Assembly (NCBI GenBank): GCA_027030825.1
Contig: JALVEM010000574.1
Location: forward strand, 1-6,281
Direction: 5' to 3'
Source: Thiohalobacter sp.
GTDB taxonomy: Bacteria; Pseudomonadota; Gammaproteobacteria; Thiohalobacterales; Thiohalobacteraceae
Length of the DNA stretch: 6,281 nucleotides
The notes under the pieces were generated by a model that was not told where the DNA came from, did not search any database, and was given only the letters and a program-made list of their open reading frames with translations. Both the position numbers and the translations under genes were made by a program. The stretch's first letter is position 1. Every line of letters begins with the position of its first letter. This document shows, one piece after another, positions 1 through 5,636 of this stretch.

Positions 1-637
1 CAAGACCACGCTGCTGCGCGAGATGATCCTGCTCGCCCGCCCCACGGCGGGCAGCCTGCGCCTGTTCGGCCAGGACGTGACGGCGCTCGACGAGCGGGCC
101 GCCCGGCATCTGCGGCGCCGGTTCGGGGTGCTGTTCCAGCACGGTGCGCTGTTCAGCGGGCTCAGCGTGCTGGAGAACATCGCCTGGCCCCTGGTCGAGC
201 ACACGCGACTGCCGCCATCGGTGCGGATGGAGATGGCTGCGTTGCGCGTGCGCATGGTCGGGCTGGCGCCGGAGGCCGGCCTGCTGCGCCCGAGCGAACT
301 CTCGGGCGGCATGATCAAGCGCGCCGCACTGGCCCGGGCGCTGGTGATGGATCCGGAACTGCTGTTTCTGGACGAGCCGACCTCGGGACTCGATCCCGCC
401 AGTGCGGACGCCTTCGACGCCCTGCTGCTCGACATCCGCCGCTGGCTGGGGCTCACCGTGGTCATGATCACGCACGATCTGGATTCCCTCTGGCGGGTGG
501 CCGACCGGGTGGCGGTGCTGGCCGACGGGAAGATCGTGGCGGTTGCGCCCATGTGCGAGCTGCTCCACCATGAACACCCGGCCGTGCGCGAGTATTTCGA
601 GGGGCCACGCGCGCGCCTTCGGGTCAGGGAGTGCTGA
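1..637 (+). CDS. MlaF-like ABC transporter ATP-binding protein, 5'-truncated by window edge
   Basis: This is the cytoplasmic ATPase of an ABC transporter that works with an MCE protein, most likely for lipid transport across the envelope. The window opens inside the Walker A P-loop: the first full codon (2-4) is the lysine of GKTTLL, so roughly 40 N-terminal residues are missing and 211 remain. In order one sees the Q-loop (LFQHGALF, bases about 131-154), the ABC signature LSGGM (299-313), Walker B (LLFLDEPTSGLDP, around 359-397, with D at 371 and E at 374) and the switch histidine of ITHD (473-475). LSGGM rather than LSGGQ is typical of the MlaF/Mkl group that pairs with MCE proteins. The methionine at 23 lies within the fold and is not the start. 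The stop overlaps the next gene's ATG by one base. Family is secure; MlaF orthology in the strict sense is not, because mlaC and mlaB are absent downstream. Confidence 0.93.
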   Translation, partial: KTTLLREMILLARPTAGSLRLFGQDVTALDERAARHLRRRFGVLFQHGALFSGLSVLENIAWPLVEHTRLPPSVRMEMAALRVRMVGLAPEAGLLRPSELSGGMIKRAALARALVMDPELLFLDEPTSGLDPASADAFDALLLDIRRWLGLTVVMITHDLDSLWRVADRVAVLADGKIVAVAPMCELLHHEHPAVREYFEGPRARLRVREC

Positions 638-1557
638 TGGAGACACGCGTTCAATATGTGCTGGTCGGTCTGTTCGTCATCCTGCTGGGCGGCGCCGGCA
701 TCGCCATCAGCCTGTGGCTCGCCTTCGGCGACGTGACCGAGCACTACCGTACCTACCGGGTGTACATGAACGAGTCGGTCACCGGCCTCTATGTGGACGC
801 GCCGGTGCGCTATCGCGGCGTGGAGGTGGGCAAGGTGAAGAAGATCGCCCTGGATCCGAGCAATCCGCAGCGCGTGATCCTCACGCTCGCCATCCGCGAG
901 GGCGTGCCCATCCATCAGGACACCTATGCCGAGCTGCGCGCCCAGGGACTGACCGGCATCGCCTCCATCGAGCTGGCCGGCGGCAGTCCGGATTCGCCCC
1001 TCCTCGAGCCAACCCCCAACAATCCCGAGCCCGTGATCCGGGCCGGTCCCTCGCTGTTCAAGCGGCTCGACGACGCCGTTTCCGAGCTCATCGCCAACCT
1101 CAACCGGGCCGCCCGGGATCTCGACCGGCTGCTCTCGCCCGACAACCGCCAGCGTATCTCCGCCAGCCTGGAACATGTCGAACGGCTGACGGCGCGGCTG
1201 GCCGAGGAGAGCGAGACCCTCGCCTCGAGCATCCGGGATGCCGGCCGCTTCTTCCGCCGCGCCGCCGAGGTCACCGAGGAGGTGCCTGCTCTGATCGCCG
1301 ATGTACGCAGCAGCGCGCAGTCGGTCCAGGCCATGGCGGTGACCTTCCGCGAGGCGGGCGAGACCCTCAAGCGCGAGACGACCGCGGGCAGCCGGGCACT
1401 CCAGTCACTCAGCCACGATCTGGAACCGAAGCTCGATGCCGTGCTCGGCACCATCGGCCGGCTGGCGGACAACCTCGACCGCCTCGTACGCCGGCTCGAC
1501 GAGAATCCCACTCTGCTCATCCACGGCGAACGTCTGCCGCCCGGCCCCGGAGAATGA
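637..1557 (+). CDS. MCE-domain (MlaD-like) inner-membrane lipid-transport protein
   Basis: This is the substrate-binding or tunnel subunit of an MCE transporter, anchored in the inner membrane and projecting into the periplasm; such proteins bind or conduct lipids. The 306 residues begin with a short cytoplasmic stretch and one uncleaved membrane helix (about residues 7-29). An MCE domain follows (about 40-118) with the family hallmark SVTGLYVDAPVRYRGVEVG and a pore-loop motif LTGIASIEL. From about residue 140 onward the protein is charged and helical, with heptad-like Leu/Ala spacing, consistent with the C-terminal helical part of longer MCE proteins. ATG at 637 is chosen because AGGGAG (626-631) sits 5 bases upstream and the protein then starts METRVQYVLVG; the in-frame GTG at 631 is less likely. 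The start overlaps the ATPase stop in TGATG, implying translational coupling. The substrate cannot be told from sequence. Confidence 0.92.
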   Translation: METRVQYVLVGLFVILLGGAGIAISLWLAFGDVTEHYRTYRVYMNESVTGLYVDAPVRYRGVEVGKVKKIALDPSNPQRVILTLAIREGVPIHQDTYAELRAQGLTGIASIELAGGSPDSPLLEPTPNNPEPVIRAGPSLFKRLDDAVSELIANLNRAARDLDRLLSPDNRQRISASLEHVERLTARLAEESETLASSIRDAGRFFRRAAEVTEEVPALIADVRSSAQSVQAMAVTFREAGETLKRETTAGSRALQSLSHDLEPKLDAVLGTIGRLADNLDRLVRRLDENPTLLIHGERLPPGPGE

Positions 1558-2165
1558 CGCCCATGCCTGTGCGCCTGCCGATCCTCTCGATCCTCCTGTT
1601 CCTGATATCGGCCTGCACCCTGCTGCCCGAGCCGAAGAACCAGCCCGTCGGCTACTACCGGCTGGAGCTGCCCGAGGACGCGTTGCCGAAGGTGAACGGT
1701 CGGGGGCGAGTGGTGGAGCTGGCCGCCGTGCATGTGTTTCCGGCCTACGATTCGGCGCGTATCGCCTACCGCAAGGAGGGCGAGGTGCTGGGTTATCATG
1801 CCCGTTACCGCTGGGTGGACACGCCGGCCAGGCAGCTCGCGCCGCTGCTGGCCGATGCCCTGGATGCCTCCGGCTGCTGCGCGGCCGTCGTCCTGCCCGG
1901 CTCGGGCGTGCTGCCGGATGAACGCCTCGAGATCGACCTGATGCGTTTCGAGATCGACTACCGCAGCACGCCGGCGCGCTTCCGGCTGGTGGCCCGGCTG
2001 CGCGACGTCGAGGTGGCGATGCAGCGGATGCGCGCATCGAGGCGGGTCGTCATCGAGGAACCCCTGGCGCAGGTGGGGCCGGAGGCCGGCGTGGCCGCGG
2101 CCAACCGCTGCATCGCCCGGCTGGCGCTCGCGGCGGCGCAATTGCTGGGAGCCGACACGCCGTGA
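1554..2165 (+). CDS. PqiC/YmbA-like ABC transport auxiliary lipoprotein
   Basis: This is a probable outer-membrane lipoprotein partner of the MCE transporter, in the family known as ABC-type transport auxiliary component (PqiC/YmbA). From ATG 1554 it has 203 residues. A lipoprotein signal (hydrophobic residues about 8-19, lipobox ISAC) places the lipidated cysteine at residue 21 (codon 1614-1616). The residue after it is T, not D, so there is no inner-membrane retention signal of the Asp+2 kind. The mature protein opens with the family-like GYYRLELPE and continues as alternating strands with a Lys/Arg/Asp-rich domain. Two adjacent cysteines occur at 108-109. ATG 1554 overlaps the MCE stop as ATGA, but GGAG (1549-1552) is only one base from it; ATG 1563 has that same GGAG at 10 bases and may be the true start, making 200 residues. 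The family call is from pattern, so confidence is moderate to high. Confidence 0.82.
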   Translation: MTPMPVRLPILSILLFLISACTLLPEPKNQPVGYYRLELPEDALPKVNGRGRVVELAAVHVFPAYDSARIAYRKEGEVLGYHARYRWVDTPARQLAPLLADALDASGCCAAVVLPGSGVLPDERLEIDLMRFEIDYRSTPARFRLVARLRDVEVAMQRMRASRRVVIEEPLAQVGPEAGVAAANRCIARLALAAAQLLGADTP

Positions 2166-2905
2166 GGCCGTTGCGTGAGCGGGTCCGGATCGTGCTGGTC
2201 GAACCCAGCCATCCCGGCAACATCGGATCGGCCGCGCGTGCCATGAAGACCATGGGGCTCACCCGGCTGGTGCTGGTGAACCCGGCCGCCTTTCCGCATC
2301 CGGAGGCGACCGCCATGGCCTCCGGCGCCGACGATCTGCTGGAGGCGGCCGAGGTGCACCCGGATCTCGACGCGGCGATCGCCGGCTGCCGGCGAGTCTA
2401 CGGGCTGAGCGCCCGACGACGGGCGCTGGAATGGCCCATGCGCACGCCCGAGACCTGCGTGGACGAGATCCTGGCCACGGATGTCGAGACCGCGCTGCTC
2501 TTCGGCCGGGAACGGTCCGGGCTCACCAACGAGGAGCTGGCCCGCTGCCACGCGCTCGTGCACATCCCCGCCAACCCGGACTACAGCTCGCTCAATGTCG
2601 CCCAGGCCGTGCAGGTCATGGCCTATCTGCTGCACCGCGCCGCGCCGAGCACCGAGCGCCCGATCGACACCGACGGCACCGGCTATCCGCCGGCCACCGC
2701 CACCGAGCTCGAGGGCTTCTTCGCGCATCTGGAATCCGTGCTCCATCGCACCGGCTTCCTGCAGCCCGACCGCCCCGGCCGCATGATGCTGCGCCTGCGG
2801 CGGCTGTTCCTGCGCGCCGCCCCCGACGAGAAGGAGGTCAACATCCTGCGCGGAATTCTCTCCTCGGTCGAGGACTGTTGCGAACGCGGCGGCGGTGGCG
2901 ACTGA
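2162..2905 (+). CDS. trmJ: tRNA (cytidine/uridine-2'-O-)-methyltransferase TrmJ
   Basis: This SAM-dependent SPOUT-family enzyme methylates the 2'-OH of nucleotide 32 in the anticodon loop of several tRNAs. It has 247 residues, matching the E. coli protein (about 246) along its length. Motif 1 is HPGNIGSAARAMKTMG from residue 17; R26 aligns with the essential arginine R23 of E. coli. The trefoil-knot SAM site is seen as FGRERSGLTNEEL (114-126) and IPANPDYSSLNVAQAVQV (from 135). The C-terminal helical part, with LRRLF and NILRGIL, is also conserved. GTG 2162 is chosen because it brings RVRIVLVEPSH into register with E. coli and has GGGAG (2147-2151) 10 bases upstream. The start overlaps the lipoprotein stop as GTGA, so translation is probably coupled to the envelope transporter genes. 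In E. coli, trmJ lies directly upstream of iscR; here cysE separates them. Confidence 0.95.
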   Translation: MRPLRERVRIVLVEPSHPGNIGSAARAMKTMGLTRLVLVNPAAFPHPEATAMASGADDLLEAAEVHPDLDAAIAGCRRVYGLSARRRALEWPMRTPETCVDEILATDVETALLFGRERSGLTNEELARCHALVHIPANPDYSSLNVAQAVQVMAYLLHRAAPSTERPIDTDGTGYPPATATELEGFFAHLESVLHRTGFLQPDRPGRMMLRLRRLFLRAAPDEKEVNILRGILSSVEDCCERGGGGD

Positions 2906-2951
2906 TCTCCTGCCTGCATCTGTCCCCTGCCCGCACTTCGTCACCTGCCGG

Positions 2952-2960
2952 TGGTATCAT
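2952..2960 (+). promoter_or_regulatory. Probable extended -10 promoter for cysE
   Basis: TGGTATCAT at 2952-2960 fits an extended -10 element: TG, one base, then TATCAT, which matches TATAAT at five of six positions. No good -35 hexamer lies 15-18 bases upstream, as is common for extended -10 promoters. It sits in the 95-base gap between trmJ and cysE and would give a leader of about 35 bases. The gap shows no terminator hairpin with a T-run. Assignment is by consensus only. Confidence 0.5.
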
Positions 2961-3000
2961 TTCCCTTCCTGCTTCATGTGATTGGGAAATCCTCACCGTC

Positions 3001-3849
3001 ATGTTCGCCCGCATCCGCGAAGACGTCCGCTGCGTGTTCGACCGCGATCCCGCGGCGCGCACCACCTTCGAGGTGCTCACCACCTATCCGGGGGTGCACG
3101 CGGTCATCTTCTATCGCGTGGCGCACGGTCTCTGGAACGCCGGCTTCCGCTGGCTGGCGCGCTGGCTGTCCTCGTTCGCGCGCTGGCTGACCGCCATCGA
3201 GATCCATCCGGCGGCGAAGATCGGCCGGCGCTTTTTCATCGATCACGGCATCGGGGTGGTGATCGGGGAGACGGCCGAGATCGGCGACGACGTGACGCTC
3301 TACCACGGCGTGACCCTGGGCGGCACCACCTGGAAGAAGGAGAAGCGGCACCCGACCATCCGCGACAACGTGGTGATCGGTGCCGGCGCCAAGGTGCTGG
3401 GCCCGATCGAGGTGGGCGAGGGCGCGCGCATCGGCTCCAACGCCGTGGTGGTCAAGGATGTGCCCCCCGGGGCCACGGTGGTCGGGGTGCCGGGCCGCGT
3501 GGTGGAGCGGCGGAAGAAGGCCCCTGAGATCTCCGAGGGTACGCGGGAGATCGCCCGCAAGATGGGCTTCGATGCCTATGGACTGACACGGGACATGCCG
3601 GACCCGGTCGCCACCGCCATCCATGCCATGCTGGAGCACATGCACGCCATGGACCGCCAGATGGAGGAGATGTGCAAGGGCCTCAAGCAGCTCGGTGCCG
3701 AGGTCGCGGACATCCGGTTGCCGGATCTGGGGCCGTGCGAGATCGGTCGCGAGGCGCCGCTGGAGGACATCGATCCGCTCGAGGACGTGCGCTCGGATGC
3801 CGGATCGACGCAGGGAGAGAAGGATGAGGAGAAACCGGACAAATCTTGA
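3001..3849 (+). CDS. cysE: Serine O-acetyltransferase CysE (EpsC-type, with long C-terminal extension)
   Basis: The enzyme transfers acetyl from acetyl-CoA to L-serine, giving O-acetylserine for cysteine synthesis in the cytoplasm. It has 282 residues. It starts MFARIREDVRCVFDRDPAA, the usual start of the short-N-terminus EpsC/CysE2 type, so ATG 3001 is well placed although the ribosome site is weak (GGGAA about 12 bases upstream). A short helical region is followed by a left-handed beta-helix of hexapeptide repeats (about 65-165). The catalytic histidine is H82 in IDHG, and H117 in KRHP matches the second active-site histidine of E. coli. The E. coli partner Asp143 is Glu here (E67 in IEIHPAAK). 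After VVGVPGRVV come about 115 further residues: a helical part with MPDPVATAIHAMLEHMHAMDRQ and an acidic tail ending DKS. It lacks the terminal Ile that docks into cysteine synthase in E. coli CysE. Neighbouring iscR and iscS fit a sulfur role, and a similar cysE-iscR-iscS order is known from Azotobacter. Confidence 0.94.
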   Translation: MFARIREDVRCVFDRDPAARTTFEVLTTYPGVHAVIFYRVAHGLWNAGFRWLARWLSSFARWLTAIEIHPAAKIGRRFFIDHGIGVVIGETAEIGDDVTLYHGVTLGGTTWKKEKRHPTIRDNVVIGAGAKVLGPIEVGEGARIGSNAVVVKDVPPGATVVGVPGRVVERRKKAPEISEGTREIARKMGFDAYGLTRDMPDPVATAIHAMLEHMHAMDRQMEEMCKGLKQLGAEVADIRLPDLGPCEIGREAPLEDIDPLEDVRSDAGSTQGEKDEEKPDKS

Positions 3850-3866
3850 CTAAATTGCTCAGGTAT
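3842..3866 (+). promoter_or_regulatory. Probable type-1 IscR operator
   Basis: The 25 bases overlap the last codons and stop of cysE and agree at about 21 positions with the E. coli type-1 IscR consensus as I recall it. The left half ends CTTGACT (3845-3851), the centre is AAATT (3852-3856), and the right half is GCTCAGGTAT (3857-3866). The mismatches are two bases at the outer left end and two in the right GTC core. It lies 49-73 bases before iscR. [2Fe-2S]-IscR binds such sites and represses its own operon; autoregulation here is inferred from position. Confidence 0.7.
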
Positions 3867-3884
3867 GTCAGGCTTCTTCATTAT
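3855..3884 (+). promoter_or_regulatory. Possible sigma-70 promoter for iscR-iscS
   Basis: TTGCTC (3855-3860) as -35 and CATTAT (3879-3884) as -10 are separated by 18 bases, each matching four of six consensus positions. The -35 would lie inside the IscR operator, which fits repression by occlusion. A second -35 candidate, TTGACT (3846-3851), has no good -10 at the proper distance. The stretch 3841-3905 is visibly richer in A/T than the rest of the window. Transcription would start near 3890. Confidence 0.42.
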
Positions 3885-3914
3885 CTCCTGATTCTCGCAT
3901 AAACCGGGGTTGCC

Positions 3915-4409
3915 ATGAAACTCACCACGAAAGGGCGCTATGCCGTGACCGCCATGCTCGACCTGGCGCTGCACGACGGCGGCGGCCCGGTGCGGCTCGC
4001 GGAGATCTCGCGCCGCCAGGAAATCTCTCTCTCCTATCTGGAGCAGCTCTTCAGCCGACTCCGCCGTGCCGGCCTGGTGGTCAGCACCCGGGGCCCCGGG
4101 GGCGGCTATTCGCTGGCCCGGCCGGCCGGCGAGATCGCCATCTCCGAGGTCATCGAGGCGGTCGACGAGAGCGTGGACACCACCCGTTGCGGGGGGCTGG
4201 GCAACTGCCAGAACAACGCCCCCTGTCTCACGCATGAACTCTGGATCGAACTCAGCGCCCGCATCCGGGAGTTCCTCGGCGGCATCACGCTCGGCAGCCT
4301 GATGGAGAACGCCCGGGTGCGCGAGGTCGCGCAGCGCCTCGAAGCCGAGGCCGGCGATACCGAGATCAGGGTGCCCGTGGAATCGCTCGAGGCGGAACGC
4401 CAGCCGTGA
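3915..4409 (+). CDS. iscR: Fe-S cluster-sensing transcriptional regulator IscR
   Basis: IscR is an Rrf2-family DNA-binding protein that senses Fe-S status: with a [2Fe-2S] cluster it represses isc-type promoters, and without it still controls another class of sites. This one has 164 residues (E. coli about 162) and aligns without gaps through the first 107. The winged helix-turn-helix covers about residues 1-80 (start MKLTTKGRYAVTAMLDLAL, recognition helix ISLSYLEQLFSRLR including E43, wing RGPGGGY). Cluster ligands C92, C98, C104 and H107 are all present in RCGGLGNC and PCLTH, at E. coli numbering. The C-terminal tail after residue 140 is not conserved, as is usual. The start at 3915 follows GGGG (3906-3909) at 5 bases. 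It has its own operator and probable promoter upstream, and its stop overlaps the desulfurase GTG by four bases. Confidence 0.97.
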   Translation: MKLTTKGRYAVTAMLDLALHDGGGPVRLAEISRRQEISLSYLEQLFSRLRRAGLVVSTRGPGGGYSLARPAGEIAISEVIEAVDESVDTTRCGGLGNCQNNAPCLTHELWIELSARIREFLGGITLGSLMENARVREVAQRLEAEAGDTEIRVPVESLEAERQP

Positions 4410-5539
4410 TCTATCTCGACCACAACGCCACCACGCCGCTCGATGCCCGGGTGCGCGAGGCCATGCGGCCCTGGCTGGAGACGCAGTTCGGCAACCCCTC
4501 CAGCCTGCACCGGGCCGGTCGCGCCGCCCGTGACGCGATCGAACAGGCCCGGGCCCAGGTCGCCGCGCTGGTCGGCGTGCCGCCCGAGTGGGTGGTGTTC
4601 ACCAGCGGCGGCACCGAGGCCAACAACGCGGCGCTCGCCGTGGCCGGCGGCGGTCCGCTGGCGGTGAGTGCCATCGAGCATTCCTCGGTGCTGGAACCGG
4701 CGAGGCATCTGGCCGGGCAGGGCGGGCCCTGCCTGTTGCCGGTGACGGCGGCGGGGACGCTCGACCTCGAGGCGGCCGGGCGGCTGCTCGCCGAACACCG
4801 CCCGCGCCTGGTCTCCGTGATGAGGGCCAACAACGAGACGGGCGCGATCCAGCCGCTGGCCGAGGTGGCGGCCCTGGCCCGCGGGATCGGCGCCTGGGTG
4901 CACACGGATGCCGTGCAGGCGGCCGGCAAGGTGCCGGTCGACTTCGGCACGGCCGGCGTGCACATGCTTAGCCTCTCCGCCCACAAGCTCTACGGCCCCA
5001 AGGGGGTCGGGGCGCTCGTCCTGGATCCGCAGGTGCCCTTCGAGCCGCTGCTGCGTGGTGGCGGCCACGAGAAGGGGCGGCGCGCCGGCACCGAGAACGT
5101 GCCCGGCATCGTGGGCTTCGGCATGGCGGCGGAACTGGCGGCGCGCGAGCTCGAGACGCGCACGCGCCATCTCGCGCGGCTCATGGAACACCTGACGGCC
5201 AGGCTCGATGCCCTGCCCGGGGTCGAGCGAGTGGCCGTCGATGCCGAGCGTGTGCCCAACACCTGCATGTTCCTGGCATCGGGGATCGACGGCGAGACCC
5301 TGGTCATGGAAATGGACCGCGAGGACATCGCGATTGCCAGCGGCTCGGCCTGCCACAGCGGCAGTACCCGAGCCAGCCACGTGCTCACCGCCATGGGCAT
5401 CCCGCCGGAGCGGGCACGCGGGGCCGTCCGCGTGAGCCTGGGCAAGGACAACACCATGGACGACGTCGATGCCTTCATCGATGCCCTGAGCGCCCGGCTG
5501 GCGGCGCTCTCGCGTCTCGCCGGTGTGGCGGACTGGTGA
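4406..5539 (+). CDS. iscS: Cysteine desulfurase, NifS/IscS family (PLP-dependent)
   Basis: This class-V aminotransferase-fold enzyme removes sulfur from L-cysteine as an enzyme-bound persulfide, giving alanine, and passes the sulfur to Fe-S cluster assembly, tRNA thiolation or cofactors. It has 377 residues. It starts MIYLDHNATTPLDARV from GTG 4406, with a GAGGCGGA-type ribosome site just upstream. Visible active-site features are H92 (EHSSV, stacks on PLP), D168 and Q171 (HTDAVQ, hold PLP), K194 (SAHKLYGPKG, the Schiff-base lysine) and C316 in the mobile loop SGSACHSGS, the sulfur acceptor. The loop and GRRAGTEN motifs place it in group I (NifS/IscS), not SufS; several motifs look closer to NifS than to E. 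coli IscS. It ends about 25 residues earlier than E. coli IscS, without the C-terminal tail that helps bind IscU. The GTGA overlap with iscR shows shared transcription. No iscU follows. iscS is given by context; nifS-like is equally fair. Confidence 0.92.
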   Translation: MIYLDHNATTPLDARVREAMRPWLETQFGNPSSLHRAGRAARDAIEQARAQVAALVGVPPEWVVFTSGGTEANNAALAVAGGGPLAVSAIEHSSVLEPARHLAGQGGPCLLPVTAAGTLDLEAAGRLLAEHRPRLVSVMRANNETGAIQPLAEVAALARGIGAWVHTDAVQAAGKVPVDFGTAGVHMLSLSAHKLYGPKGVGALVLDPQVPFEPLLRGGGHEKGRRAGTENVPGIVGFGMAAELAARELETRTRHLARLMEHLTARLDALPGVERVAVDAERVPNTCMFLASGIDGETLVMEMDREDIAIASGSACHSGSTRASHVLTAMGIPPERARGAVRVSLGKDNTMDDVDAFIDALSARLAALSRLAGVADW

Positions 5540-5567
5540 CCCCGGGTCCCCCGATCCGCCCAACGTC

Positions 5568-5596
5568 TTGAGCCGTCATGGGTTTCCGGCTAAGCT
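5568..5596 (+). promoter_or_regulatory. Possible promoter for rlmN
   Basis: In the 97-base gap between iscS and rlmN, TTGAGC (5568-5573) and TAAGCT (5591-5596) are spaced by exactly 17 bases. The -35 matches four of six consensus positions and the -10 three of six, including the first two and the last. The -10 is in the context GGCTAAGCTGG. The leader would be about 33 bases. No terminator with a T-run is seen after iscS, so read-through from iscR-iscS is also possible. Confidence 0.38.
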
Positions 5597-5636
5597 GGCG
5601 GGATTCCGATCCGGCAGGGCCCGGGACCTTCACGTC

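Noticed and set aside
543..1553. Open frame on the + strand extending the lipoprotein frame upstream through the MCE gene
   Set aside because: The upstream part is a low-complexity Arg/Pro translation in the wrong frame of the MCE gene; the real start is at 1554 or 1563, next to the lipoprotein signal peptide.
924..2141. Long open frame on the - strand (405 codons) across the MCE and lipoprotein genes
   Set aside because: It lies wholly opposite two well-supported genes, its translation is rich in Arg/Ser/Gly/Ala without domain motifs, and such frames are expected in GC-rich DNA.
2408..2427. Perfect 8-bp inverted repeat with a 4-base loop (AGCGCCCG / CGGGCGCT)
   Set aside because: It lies inside trmJ at a conserved SAR-R-L segment, has no T-run, and such GC palindromes arise easily at this base composition.
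2431..3000. Upstream extension of the cysE frame into trmJ
   Set aside because: The translation before 3001 is shadow sequence of trmJ and the intergenic gap; CysE homology begins at MFARIRED.
3867..3914. A second IscR site between the operator and iscR
   Set aside because: I looked for another GACT...AGTC-like palindrome in this stretch and found no match comparable to the site at 3842-3866.
4106..5563. Long open frame on the - strand (485 codons) across iscR and iscS
   Set aside because: It is antisense to iscR and iscS, whose motifs are certain; the translation is His/Gly/Arg-rich with no recognisable fold, so it is a codon-bias shadow.
5538..5628. GC-rich palindromic bits (CCCGGG-type) on both sides of the iscS-rlmN gap as a possible terminator
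   Set aside because: The pieces do not form one clear stem and no run of T follows, so intrinsic termination is not supported.
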